NCBI GenBank assembly: GCA_007570785.1 | Contig: ML660211.1 | Span: forward strand, 869,698-933,697 | Reading direction: 5' to 3' | From: Antilocapra americana | Taxonomy: Eukaryota > Chordata > Mammalia > Artiodactyla > Antilocapridae | DNA length: 64,000 nt | Part shown: one piece after another, positions 1 to 9,905 of the stretch | Numbering within the stretch: the first letter of the stretch is position 1 | Layout: each line of letters begins with the position of its first letter | Position numbers and translations under genes: made by a program | The notes under the pieces: model-generated | What the model was told of the DNA's origin: nothing | The model's input: only the letters and a program-made list of their open reading frames with translations | The model's database searches: none

Positions 1-79
1 TCACACCAACCCTGCATAAGTGTTTTCTTTCTCTGCACCCTCTGCAAACAGTGAATTCACAGGAACAGATGGAGGAAAT

Positions 80-235
80 GGGTAAAGGTGATCAAAATGT
101 GCAAGCTTCTAGAATATGCTAGAGAAGTTCTGGGAATGTAGGGTGCAGTAGGGGACTGTAGTTAACACTACTTTGTTGTATATTTGCAAGCTACCAAAAG
201 AGTAGATGCTAAGCCTCTTCAATAAAACTGTAAAT
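80..235 (+). mobile_element. possible old L1 3' UTR fragment
   Basis: The stretch contains a 'gactgtagttaacactact' phrase followed by 'tgtatatttgcaagct', wording typical of mammalian L1 3' UTRs just before their 3' end. Similarity is short and diverged, so the family is a guess. Nothing else is recognised in positions 1-296. Confidence 0.35.
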
Positions 236-296
236 ATATGAAGCAAAGGATGTATTAACCAAATTTTTGTGATAATCATTTTTTAATTCAGACAGT

Positions 297-440
297 AAAG
301 AATATGTCTTCAATGCAAGAGACCCAGGTTCAACCCCTGGGTTGGGAAGATCCCCTGGAGAAAAGAAAGACTATCTTGGGAAATCCCATGGACAGAGGAG
401 CTTGGCAGACTCAGAGCATGAGGTCACAGAGTTGGACAAG
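297..440 (+). mobile_element. Bov-tA SINE, diverged and partial
   Basis: The sequence shows the tRNA-derived B-box-like phrase 'ggttcaacccctgggttgg', then 'gatcccctggagaa', 'cccatggacagaggagc' and a BovB-like tail. The first ~25 bases of the SINE are missing. It abuts the sense BovB that follows, and both share the 'ggacaagtctg' junction, so the boundary is uncertain by about 10 bases. Confidence 0.85.
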
Positions 441-535
441 TCTGAAACGCAGTACTTAGGTACAACTTCAAAAATGACTGAATGATCTCTGTTCATTTCC
501 AAAGCAAATCATCAATATTACAGTAATCCAAATCT

Positions 536-1093
536 ATGTCCCAACCACTAGTGCTGAAGAAGCTGAAGCTGAATGGTTTTATGAAGTCCTACAAGACTTT
601 TAGAAATAACACCAAAAATGATGTCCTCTTCATCACAGGGGACAGCAATGCAAAAGTAGGAAGTCAAGAGATACCTGGAGTAACCGGCAAGTTTGGCCAT
701 GGAGTAAAGAATGAAGCAGGGCAAAGGATAACAGAGTTTTGCCAAGAGAACACACTGGTCATAACAAACACCCTTCTCCAACATAAGAGGCAACTCTACA
801 AATGGACATTACAGGATGGTCAACACTGAAATGAGATATTATATTCTTTCCAGTTGAAAGTGGAGAAGATCTATAGAATCAGCAAAAATAAGACATGGGA
901 TGACTGTGGTTTAGATCATAAGCTCTTTATTTCAAATTTCAGAATTAAATTGAGGAAAGTAGGGGAAACCGCCGGGCCATTCAGGTATGACCTAAATCAA
1001 ATCCCTTATGATTATACACTGGAAGTGACAAACAGATTCAAGGGATTAGATCTGACAAACAGAGTGCCTGAAGAGGTTCATAACATTGTATAG
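536..1093 (+). pseudogene. BovB ORF endonuclease remnant (copy 1)
   Basis: Two adjacent open blocks (536-829 and 854-1093) carry the second half of an apurinic/apyrimidinic-type endonuclease, the enzyme that nicks target DNA for target-primed reverse transcription. The motif GDSNAKVG keeps the catalytic Asp (641-643) and Asn (647-649). The later SDH-type motif reads LDH. A frameshift or stop separates the blocks near 830. The N-terminal half of the domain is missing because of the 5' truncation. Confidence 0.85.
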
Positions 1094-1368
1094 GAGGCAG
1101 TGATCAAAGTCATCCTCAAGAAACAGAAATGCAAAAAGGCAAAATGGCTGTCTGAGTAAGCCTTACAAATATTAGAGAAAAGAAGAGAAACAAAAGGCAA
1201 AGTAGAAAAGAAAAATATACACTTCTGAATGAAGAGTTCAAAGAATTGCAAGTAGAGATAAGAAAGCCGTAAGTGAACAATACAAAGAAATAGAGGAATA
1301 TAATAGAATGGGAAAGATGAGATTTCTTCAAGAGAACTAGAGATAACAAGGGAACATTTCATGAAAAA

Positions 1369-2550
1369 ATGGGCACAATAAAGGACAGAAATGGTATGGA
1401 CCTAACAGGAATAGAAGATATTAAGAAAAGGTGGGAAGAATACAAGAAGAACTGGACAAAAAAAGGTCTTAATGACCCAGAAAACCATGATGGTGTGATC
1501 ACTCACCTAGAGCCAGACATCCTGGAGTGCAAAGTCAAGTGGGCCTTAGGAAACATAACTACAAAACTAGTGGAGGTGATGGAATTCCAGCTGAGCTATT
1601 TCAAATCCTAAAAGATTGTTGCTGTTAAAGTGTTACACTCAACATGCCTGCAAATTTAGAAAACTCAGCAGTGGCCACAGGACTAGAAAAAGTCAGTTTT
1701 CATTCCAATCCCAAAGAAGGCCAATGCCAAAGAATGTTCAAACTACCACACAATTGCACTTGTTTCACATGCTAGCAAGGTAATGCTCAAAGTCCTTCAA
1801 GCTAGGCTTTAAAAGCATGTGAACCGAGAACTTCCAGATGTACAAATCAGATTTAGAAAAGGCAGAGGAACAGAGATAAATTGCCATCACCTGTTGCAAC
1901 AAAGAAAACACAAGGCAATTCAGGAAAAATATCTACTTCTGCTTCATTGTCTAGGCTAAAGCCTTTGACTGTGGGGATCACAACAAACTGTGGAAAATTC
2001 TTCAAGATATGGGAACACCAGACCAACTTACCTGCCACCTGAGAAACATGTATGCAGTGTATTAAAAAGCAGAGACATCATTTTGCCTACAAAGGTCCAT
2101 CTAGTCAAAGCTATGGTTTTTCTAGTTGTCATGCTTAGATGTGAGACTTGGACTCACAAAGAAGGCTGAGCAACAATGAATTGATGCTTTCAAACTATGG
2201 TGCTGGAGAACACTCTTGAGAATCCCTTGGACAGCAAGAAGACCAAACCTATAAATCCTAAAGGAAAGCAACTCTGAATATTCATTGGAAGGACTGATGC
2301 TGAAGCTGAAGCTCCAATACTTTCACTGTCTGATGTGGAGATTGACTCATTGGAAAAGACCTTGATGATAGGAAAGATTGAGGGCAAGAGAAGAAGGGGG
2401 TGACAGAGGATGAGATGGTTGTATGGCTTCACTATCATGGTGGACATGAGTTTGAGCAAACTCAGGGAGATAGTGAAGGATAGGGAAGCCTGTCATGCTT
2501 CAGTCCATAGGGTCGCAAAGACTTGCACATGACTGAACAACTGGACAACA
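1369..2550 (+). pseudogene. BovB reverse transcriptase remnant (copy 1)
   Basis: The open block at 1369-1611 matches the RTE linker and start of the RT domain (ITHLEPDILECKVKWALG). Further RT sequence can be followed only across several frames. The motif A region reads V-stop-AKAFD, with TAG at 1952-1954 where an active copy has Tyr. The YADD segment is absent because of the deletion near 2060. The C-terminal part continues to the tail near 2550. Confidence 0.8.
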
Positions 2551-2557
2551 ACAACAA

Positions 2558-2883
2558 CAATACAATGATAAAGTAGATATTAATAACAGATTTATAAATA
2601 AATTTTATGTGCATCAATTATTAATGCCTTTTTCTCTTGGAATTCATCCAAAAAGCAAAAATTATTCAAAAGTATAGAATGTACAACAGATTGATAGAGT
2701 CAAACAGTACAGTAGCCAACTTATCTGAGAATTTCCCCATGAGATCAAATCACAAGGAACATTTAGAAAACAGGGGAAAATACTTGGATATTAATTTAAT
2801 TGATAAATGTTTTCCTAACAAGGATTTACTGAAGGGTTTTATTTGCTTTCTAAAAAATCTACTTTAAAAAACTTTCCTTCTTC
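2558..2883. other. no recognised feature
   Basis: This is AT-rich DNA between two BovB copies of opposite orientation. A 76-codon chance ORF at 2637-2867 shows no recognisable motif. Confidence 0.6.
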
Positions 2884-3532
2884 AGTTCACTTCAATCGCC
2901 CAGTCTTGTCCAACTTTTTGTGACCCCATGGACTGCAGCATGCCAGGCTGCCCTGTCTACAACCATCTCCTGGAGCTTACTCAAGCTCATGTCCATTGAG
3001 TTGGTGATGCCATCCAACCATCTTATCCTCTGTTATCCCCCTTTTCTCCCACCTGCAACCTTTCTCAGCATCAGGGTTTTTTTTTTTTCAATGAGTGGGT
3101 TCTTCACATCAAGTGGTCAAATAATTGGGAGTTTCAGCTTCAGCATCAGTCCTTCCAATGAATATCCAGGACTAATTTCCTTTAGGATGAACTGGTTGGA
3201 TTTCCTTGAAGTCCAAGGGACTCTCAACAGTTTTCTCCAACACCACAGTTCAAAAACATCAATTCTTTGGCGCTCAGGTTTATTTATAGTCCAACTTTCA
3301 CATCCATCCATGACTACTGGAAAAGCCATAGCTTTGACCAGAGGAACCTTTGTTGGTAAAGTAATGTCTCTGCTTTTTAATGTGCTCTCTAGGTTGGTCA
3401 TAGCTTTTCTTCCAAGGAGCAAGCATCTTTTAATTTCATGGCTACAGTCAGCATCTGCAGTGATTTGGGTGCCCACCAAAATAAATTTTCTCAATGTTTC
3501 CATTGTGTCCCCATCTATTTGCCATGAAGTAC
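2884..3532 (-). mobile_element. BovB 3' fragment, antisense
   Basis: The + strand reads the reverse complement of the BovB 3' end, starting at the 'tcagttcacttcaatc' tail and running through the C-terminal ORF region into the segment downstream of YADD. On the minus strand an open block of 128 codons (3503-3117) covers that region with phrases such as ITADADCSHEIKR and LWCWRKLLRVPW. A run of 10 or more T at about 3079 is an internal expansion. Confidence 0.93.
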
Positions 3533-3986
3533 TGTTTGAAAAATGAATTAGGATGTTATCTTCAACTCTGATAATATGAGCTTTGTTACCACCATTATCC
3601 TTACAAAAGAAACTACTAACTTTCTATGTGAAAGCAATTTCAGGTGCAGTGTCATAAGAGAGAAATTAATAAAATATATATGGGAGAAAAAATGTACATT
3701 AGCAGCTAATATTTGTATCTGTGTTCCTTGATCTACGGCATGATCAAAGTCATCGCTTAGACTTATCAGAGTACTTGTTATGAGCAGTCTCTCTGGGATA
3801 AGAATTCTCTTTGGGAAAAGACTGAGTTTTCCTTGGAAGTCTTTGAATATGGCCAATCTATGAAACATGTTCAATAATGTTGGAAACATTAATGAAATTA
3901 AAAAATAACTGTGTGTGTTTTCTAAACACTGGCTATTTTAAAAATACCTGTAGTCTATAATCAATAGAAAGTTGATCAACAGAAAA
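3533..3986. other. no recognised feature
   Basis: The stretch is AT-rich and lies between an antisense BovB fragment and the TSD of the near-full-length BovB. The 113-codon antisense ORF at 3548-3889 has no recognisable domain and looks like chance. Confidence 0.55.
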
Positions 3987-3995
3987 AGTCTAAGA
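3987..3995 (+). repeat. 5' target-site duplication of BovB
   Basis: The nonamer 'agtctaaga' occurs here and again at 7349-7357, exactly flanking the near-full-length BovB. This is the pattern expected from target-primed reverse transcription. Confidence 0.75.
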
Positions 3996-6900
3996 TCAAC
4001 TGAAAATCCATCAACAGACAATCGGACTAAAGGTTTACTGAGCACGGCCCTGCCAATCATAACAAGAGCCAGTTTCCCCCTCAGCCAGTTTCTCCCATTA
4101 GGAAGCCTCCACAAGCCTCTTATCTTTTTCCATCAGAGGGCAGACAGAAGGAAAACCACAGTCACAAAAACTAACCGATTTGGTCACATGGATCACTGCC
4201 TTGTGCAACTCAATGGGACTACAGGCAATGCCCTGCAGGGCCCCCTAAGACGGACGGGTCATGGTGGAGAGGTCTGACAAAACGTGGCCCACTGGAGCAG
4301 GGAATGGCAAACCACTTCAGTATTCTTGCCTTGAGAACGCCATGAACAGTATGAAAAGGCAAAAGGATAGGACACTGAAAGGTGAACTCCCCAGGTCAGT
4401 AGGTGACCAATATGCTACTGGAGGTCAGTGGAGAAATAACTCCAGAAAGAATGAAGAGACAGAGCCAGAGCAAAAACAATGCCCAGCTGTGGATGTGACT
4501 GGTGATGGAAGTCTAATGATATAAAGAGTAATATTGCAGAGGAACCTGGGATGTTAGAACCATGAATCAAGACAAACTGGAAGGGGACAAACAGGAGATG
4601 GCAAGGCTAAATATTGACATTTTAGGAATCGCGAAGTAAAATGGACTGGAATGAGAAAACCAGCTCAGATGACCATTATATCTACTACTGTGAGCAACAA
4701 TCACTTAGAAAAAATGGAGTAGCCATCACAGGCAATGAAAGAGTCCAAAATGTAGCACTTGGATGCAATCTCAAAAATGAAAGAATGATCTCTGATTGTT
4801 TCCAAGGCAAACCATTCAATATCACAGCAATTCAAGCTATGCCCTGACCAGTAATGCTGTAATGCTGAAGAAGTTGAAGTTGAACAGTTCTATGAAGATA
4901 TACAAGACCTTCTGGAGCTAACACTCAAAAACCGATGCCATTTTCATTATAGGGGGCTGGAATGCAAAAGTAGGAAGCCAAGAAATACCCTGAATAACAG
5001 GCAAATTGGGTTCTGGAGTACAGAATGAAGCAGGACAAAGGCTAATAGAGTTTTGCCAAGAGAATTCGCTGGTCATAGCAAATACCCTCTTCCAACAACA
5101 CAAGAGAAGACCCTATACATGGATATCACCAGAAGGTTGACACCAAAATCAGATTGATTATATGCTTTGCAGCCAAAGATGGAGAAGCTCTATACAGTCA
5201 GCAAAAACAAGACCAGGAGTTGACTGTGGCTTGGATCATGAACTCCTTATTGCCAAATTCAGACTTAAGTTGAAGAAAGTAGGGAAAACCACTAGACCAT
5301 TCAGGTATGACCTAAATCAAATCCCTTATAATTATACAGTGGAAGTGAGAAATAGATTCAGGGGATTAGATCCGATAGAGTGCATGAAGAACTATGGATA
5401 TAGGTTTGAGATGTTGTAGGAGAAGCAGTTATCAACACCATCCCCAAGAAAAATAAATGCAAAAAGGCAAAATGGTTGTCTGAGGAGACCTTGCCAATAG
5501 CTGAAAAAAGAAGAGAAGCAAAAGGCAGAGGTGAAAAGGAAAGATATACTCAATTGAATGCAGAGTTCCAAAGAATAGCAAGGAGAGATAAGAAAGCCTT
5601 TCTCAGTGATCAATGCAAAGAAATAGAGGAAAACAAAAGAATGGGAAAGACTCAAGATCTCTTCAAGAAAATCAGAGATACCAAGGGAATATTTCATGCA
5701 AAGATGGGCACAATAAAGGTCAAAAGTGGTATGGACCTAACAGAAGCAAAAGATATTTAGAAGAGGTGGCAAGAATACATAGAAGAATTACACAGAAAAG
5801 ATCTTCATTACCCAGATAATCATGATAAGTGTAATCACTCACCTAGAGCCAGACATCCTGGAGTGTGAAGTCAAGTGGACCTCAGGAAGCATCACTATGA
5901 ACAAAGCTAGTGGAGGCGATGGAATTCCAGTTGAGCTATTTCAGTTCTTAAAAATGATGCTGTGAAAGTGCTGCACTCAATATGCCAGAAAATTTGGAAA
6001 ACTCAACAGTGGCCACAGGACTAGGAAAGGTCAGTTTTCATTCCAACCCCCAAAAAAGGTAATGTCAAAGAATGCTCAAACTACTGCACAATAGTACTCA
6101 TCTTACACACTAACAGAGTAATTCTGAAAATTCAACAGTACGTGAACCATGAGCTTCCAGATGTGTAAGCTGTATTTAGAAAAGGCAGAGGAACCAGAGA
6201 TCAAAGTGCCAACATCTGCTGCATCATCAAACAAGTGACAGAAAAACATTCATTTATGCTTTATTGACTAGGCCAAAGCCTTTGATTTTGTGGATTACAA
6301 CAAATTGTTAAAAATTCTGAAAGAGTGGGAATACCAGACCTCCTGACCTGCCTCTTGAGAAATATGTATGAAGGTCATGAAGCAACTGTTAGAAATGGAC
6401 ATGAACAACAGACTTGTTCCAAATCAGAAAGGAGTAAGTCAAGGTTGCATACCGTTGCCCTCCTCATCTAACTTCTTTGCAGAGTACATCATGAGAAATG
6501 CTGGACTGGATTAAGCACAAGCTGTAATCAAGTTTGTTGGGAGAAATGTAAATAACTTCAGATATTCAGATGATACCACCATTATGGCAGAAAGTAAAGA
6601 GGAACTAAAGAGCCTCTTGATGAAAGTAAAAGAGGAGAGTGAAAAAGTTGGCTTAAAACTCAACATTCAGAAAACTAAGATCATGGCATCTGGTCCCATC
6701 ACTTCATGGCAAATAGATGGGGAAACAATGGAAACAGTGATAGCCTTTAATTTTGGGGTGTAGAGACTCCAAATCACAGTAGATAGTGACTGCAGCCATG
6801 AAATTAAAAGATGCTTGCTCCCTGGAAGAAAAGCAATGACCAACCTACACAGCATATTAAAAATCAGAGACATAATTTTGCCAATAAAGCTCTGTCTAGT

Positions 6901-7348
6901 CACAGCTGTGGTTTTTCCAGTAGTCATGTATGGATGTGAGAGTTGGACTATAAAAAAAGCTGAGGACTGAAGAATTGATGCTTTGGACTGTAATGTTGAA
7001 GACGACTCTTGAGAGTCCCTTAGACTGCAAGGAGATCCATTCAGTCCATCTTAGAGGAAATCAGTCCTGAATATCCATTGGGTGGACCGATGCTGAAGCT
7101 GAAACTCCAATACTTTGGCCACCTGATGTGAAGAACTGACTCACTTAAAAGACCCTGATGCTGGGAAAGATTGAATGTGGGAAGAGAAGGGGAAGACAGA
7201 GGATGAGATGGTTTGATGGCATCACCAACTCAATGGACATGAGTTTGAGTATACTCCAGGAGATGGTGAAGGGAAGCCTGGTGTACTGCAGTCCATGGGG
7301 TCACAAACAGCCGAACATGACTGAGCAACTGAACTGAACTGAACTGAT
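3996..7348 (+). mobile_element. BovB (RTE) LINE, near full length (3.35 kb)
   Basis: This sense copy starts with the BovB 5' region ('ggtttactgagcacggccc') and runs through the endonuclease, linker, reverse transcriptase and C-terminal region. It ends in the characteristic 'gaactgaactgaactga' tail. It is flanked by a perfect 9-bp TSD. Numerous stops and frameshifts break the ORF. Within it, 4641-4847, 5162-5419, 5476-5760 and the C-terminal region remain locally open. Confidence 0.96.
4641..7310 (+). pseudogene. BovB ORF remnant: endonuclease plus reverse transcriptase (copy 2)
   Basis: The coding order is endonuclease (about 4560-5360), a basic helical linker (5476-5760, rich in Lys, Arg and Glu), reverse transcriptase (about 5820-6800) and a C-terminal region (to about 7310). 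The endonuclease GDWN motif reads GGWN, a catalytic Asp to Gly change at 4955-4957. In RT motif A the Tyr codon is TAG at 6269-6271. The active-site box reads YSDD at 6563-6574, which keeps both aspartates. Further stops and frame changes show it is not functional. Confidence 0.88.
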
Positions 7349-7357
7349 AGTCTAAGA
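7349..7357 (+). repeat. 3' target-site duplication of BovB
   Basis: This second copy of 'agtctaaga' directly follows the BovB tail. Confidence 0.75.
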
Positions 7358-7600
7358 CACTATTAAGTTTATTATCTCCTTTGTAAGTATATAAATTGCA
7401 ACCAATTTCAAGTAATAAAATATCTTTAGAAAAATAAGATATATTACATTTAAAGTCTATTCTCGTCTTCCATTGATAGTCATAGTTGCATTAAAGAGTC
7501 ATATATTCATCTAAATGACATTTATTTGCTTCTAAATTCTAGTAGTTTTCTAAGAAAAAAAATCCATGAAGCTGAATATCTGTCAGACATTTAAGTGAAG
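7358..7600. other. no recognised feature
   Basis: This is AT-rich sequence to the right of the near-full-length BovB, with no repeat or ORF that I can name. Confidence 0.5.
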
Positions 7601-7990
7601 CAAAGTAGAGCCAAATTATTGTAAACCATTGGTTAGACACTTTATTTCATATGCCTTAGCAGTGAGTTTCCAAATAAAATTATGATTTCTAAAGTACTGT
7701 GGGTGTGAAGTAAGCAGACTGCCAGATATTTCTGCAGCAAAGACAGGCTTATTTGGGATAAGCAGAGAATTGCAACTCAGGGTCTGCAACCATGGCAAGA
7801 CACCTTCACTTCCAGAAAGTGAAGGAAGAAGAAAGCCTTTATAGATGGAAAAGGACGTTGGGAGGGCTAAGGAAACAAGGAATTCATAGTGTTTCATTGG
7901 CTAAGCCCCGAGTCTTTCCTCTTCTTATTGAGCTCTGAAGTGTCATTGGGTGTGAGAGTTTCCTTTCTGGTCTTCCAATTCTATTTGCTT
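7601..7990. other. unassigned block, possibly LTR-derived
   Basis: The block is less AT-rich than its surroundings. On the minus strand it has an LTR-like phrase ('aataagcctgtctttgctg') that resembles a polyadenylation region followed by U5. I cannot fix ends or a TSD, so the LTR assignment is a guess. Confidence 0.25.
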
Positions 7991-7998
7991 GTTCATGC

Positions 7999-8196
7999 AT
8001 GTATGCTAAGTTGCTTCAATGTGCCTGAGTCTTTGAGACCTTGTGGACAAAATTAACTGCCAGGCTCTTCTGTCCATGGGATTCTCTAGACAAGAATATT
8101 GGAGTGGATTGCTGTTTCCTCCTCCAGGGTATCTTCCTGACTGAGGGATCAAACCCAAGTCTCTTGCATTGGCAGGCATATTCTTTACCAATAGAA
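7999..8196 (-). mobile_element. Bov-tA SINE, antisense
   Basis: The + strand reads the reverse complement of Bov-tA: 'gccaggctcttctgtccat', then 'gggattctctagacaaga', 'attggagtgg', 'cttcctgactgaggg' and 'cttgcattggcaggca'. It forms an inverted pair with the sense SINE 66 bp downstream. Confidence 0.92.
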
Positions 8197-8262
8197 GCAA
8201 AGGAAGCCCTTTTCCTTTATTAAAAATTTTACAGTATCTTTTGCTCCCTTATTTTCATTTCT

Positions 8263-8467
8263 CCCCCTGGTGGCTTATATGGTAAAAAAAAAAATCCATC
8301 AGCAATGCAGGAGACCAGGGTTCGATCCCTGAGATGGGAAGATCCCGTGGGGAAGGGCATGACAACCCAGTATTCTTGCCCGGAGAGTTTTCATGGACAG
8401 AGGAGCCTGGCAGTCTTCAGTCCATGGAGTCACAAAGAGTCGGACAGGACTATGTGACTAAGCATTT
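8263..8467 (+). mobile_element. Bov-tA SINE
   Basis: This full-length sense copy runs from 'cccctggtggcttatatgg' through 'gggttcgatccctgag' to 'aaagagtcggacaggact'. An A11 run has expanded inside its 5' tRNA-like part near 8285. Confidence 0.93.
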
Positions 8468-9420
8468 CTACCTCCCTACATAATGGCAGGGATACAGAAT
8501 CTTCAAATTAGGGAACAAATGATCCTAATAAATTTTAAAGGGAGGAAATGAAACATTTTAGTGAATTTAAGACTAGTAAGTTTGTTTACTAGAATGTTTA
8601 TATATACTTCTCAGATCTAGGTGCATACATTTGAGAACATGGGATAGTTTTACTGGTGATTAAGTTTAGCTCCCCCTTAAATTCTTAGATCAATCTTTGG
8701 TTATAATCTGAATATTCAGTTTGGGCAGTGACAAGGAATTATGGAAGAAATCATTGTGAGGTAATGTGAATTGATGATTATTTGTCCTTATAATGTCAAA
8801 TAGAGAAAAGTTTACTACATCATCACTATTATTTTCCTGAACTAAAATGACTAGATACACATGGATTATTTATGACCTGTAAACTACCATGATTGAGAAA
8901 AATAGCCAGGTGATACTCTCCAATGCATTCCAAGAGTCTGCTAAATATAACAGAGAAGGTTACAGGAGCTGCCTTAAACTATTTTTGAGTCTCATTTACT
9001 AGAACCTCTTCTGAAAATTAGTTAGAATTGTATGCTAATGAACAATTGTATGCTGCCTTCTCCTTGAAAACCATCCGGGGAAGCCTTCTACTAGTACTGA
9101 TTGGCAAGGCACAGGCTTACTCTGTCTAAGGTAGAGCCAAGGCATGGGCTTAAAAAAAAAAATTTAAGCGATTTTCCTGTGCAGTCATGGTCAAACAAAA
9201 ACTCTTGTTTCTATTCCTCAGTTTTATACAGTATTTTCCATTTAAGCTACTTTTCTTAGCTTTGGTTTCCTGCCCTATTACAGCTAGAATTTAACCTACA
9301 TTTCCATGAATCTGGGCACCATTATCACACAGGATTTTCATTATTTTTTAAAAATTTATAATTTCTCACCAGAACTCAGAGTAAAATTCTTAATCTTACT
9401 AGTATCTAATATGGATACTA
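8468..9420. other. no recognised feature
   Basis: This is AT-rich DNA without a nameable repeat or a credible ORF. A short A-run lies near 9152. Confidence 0.5.
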
Positions 9421-9627
9421 GACCTTCTCTTGTGGCTAAGATGGTAAAAAATCTGCCTGCAATGCTGGAGACCTGGGTTCCATCCCAGAGTCAGGAAGAT
9501 CCCCTGGAGAAAGGAATGGCCACCCACTCCAGTATTCTTGCTCGGAGAATCCCATGGACAGAGGAGCCTGGTGAACTATGGGGTCGCAAAGATTCGGACA
9601 TCACTGAGCGACTAACACTTTCACGAT
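9421..9627 (+). mobile_element. Bov-tA SINE
   Basis: This sense copy includes 'aatctgcctgcaatgctgg', 'gatcccctggagaaaggaa' and 'cactgagcgactaacac'. The internal ORF here is SINE sequence and not a gene. Confidence 0.95.
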
Positions 9628-9849
9628 TACTAGAAATTTGATTTTTAATTAGATTCAGTCCTGATGAAAAAAATACACAAACATATTAAGAAAACAGAAA
9701 AAAAAATGCTGATGTCATTAGGATTATAGGTTTTAAAATCACTCAGATGAGGATTACCTCACTTGTTCTAATGTTACTGTCATTGTGAAAAACAAGTTAA
9801 ATGTATTAGAATCACTTCCAGGTCTTTTCTGGGGATTATATTTGTTGAA

Positions 9850-9905
9850 CATAAACATTTAGCACAGTTGACTGGCACATATTTAAACATTCAATAAATA
9901 TTAAT
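9850..9905 (+). mobile_element. MIR/L2 3'-end stub
   Basis: The order 'ttagcacagttgactggcac' then 'attcaataaatatt' matches the conserved 3' end shared by MIR and L2 elements. Upstream similarity is too weak to extend it. Confidence 0.55.

Larger units (their letters stand above)
438..2557 (+). mobile_element. BovB (RTE) LINE, 5'-truncated with internal deletion
   Basis: This is a sense BovB copy that begins inside the endonuclease coding region and ends in a CAA-rich tail. Reading along it, an APE-type endonuclease block, a linker, the start of the reverse transcriptase and the C-terminal region can be followed in changing frames. At about 2060-2065 the RT sequence jumps from the 'LRNMYA' region straight to the 'KSRDI' region. 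That removes roughly the palm segment containing the YADD catalytic motif. Many frameshifts and stops are present, so the copy is inactive. Confidence 0.93.

Noticed and set aside
2920..3546. 208-codon plus-strand ORF, the longest in the window
   Set aside because: It is the antisense of a BovB 3' fragment. The real coding sense is on the minus strand.
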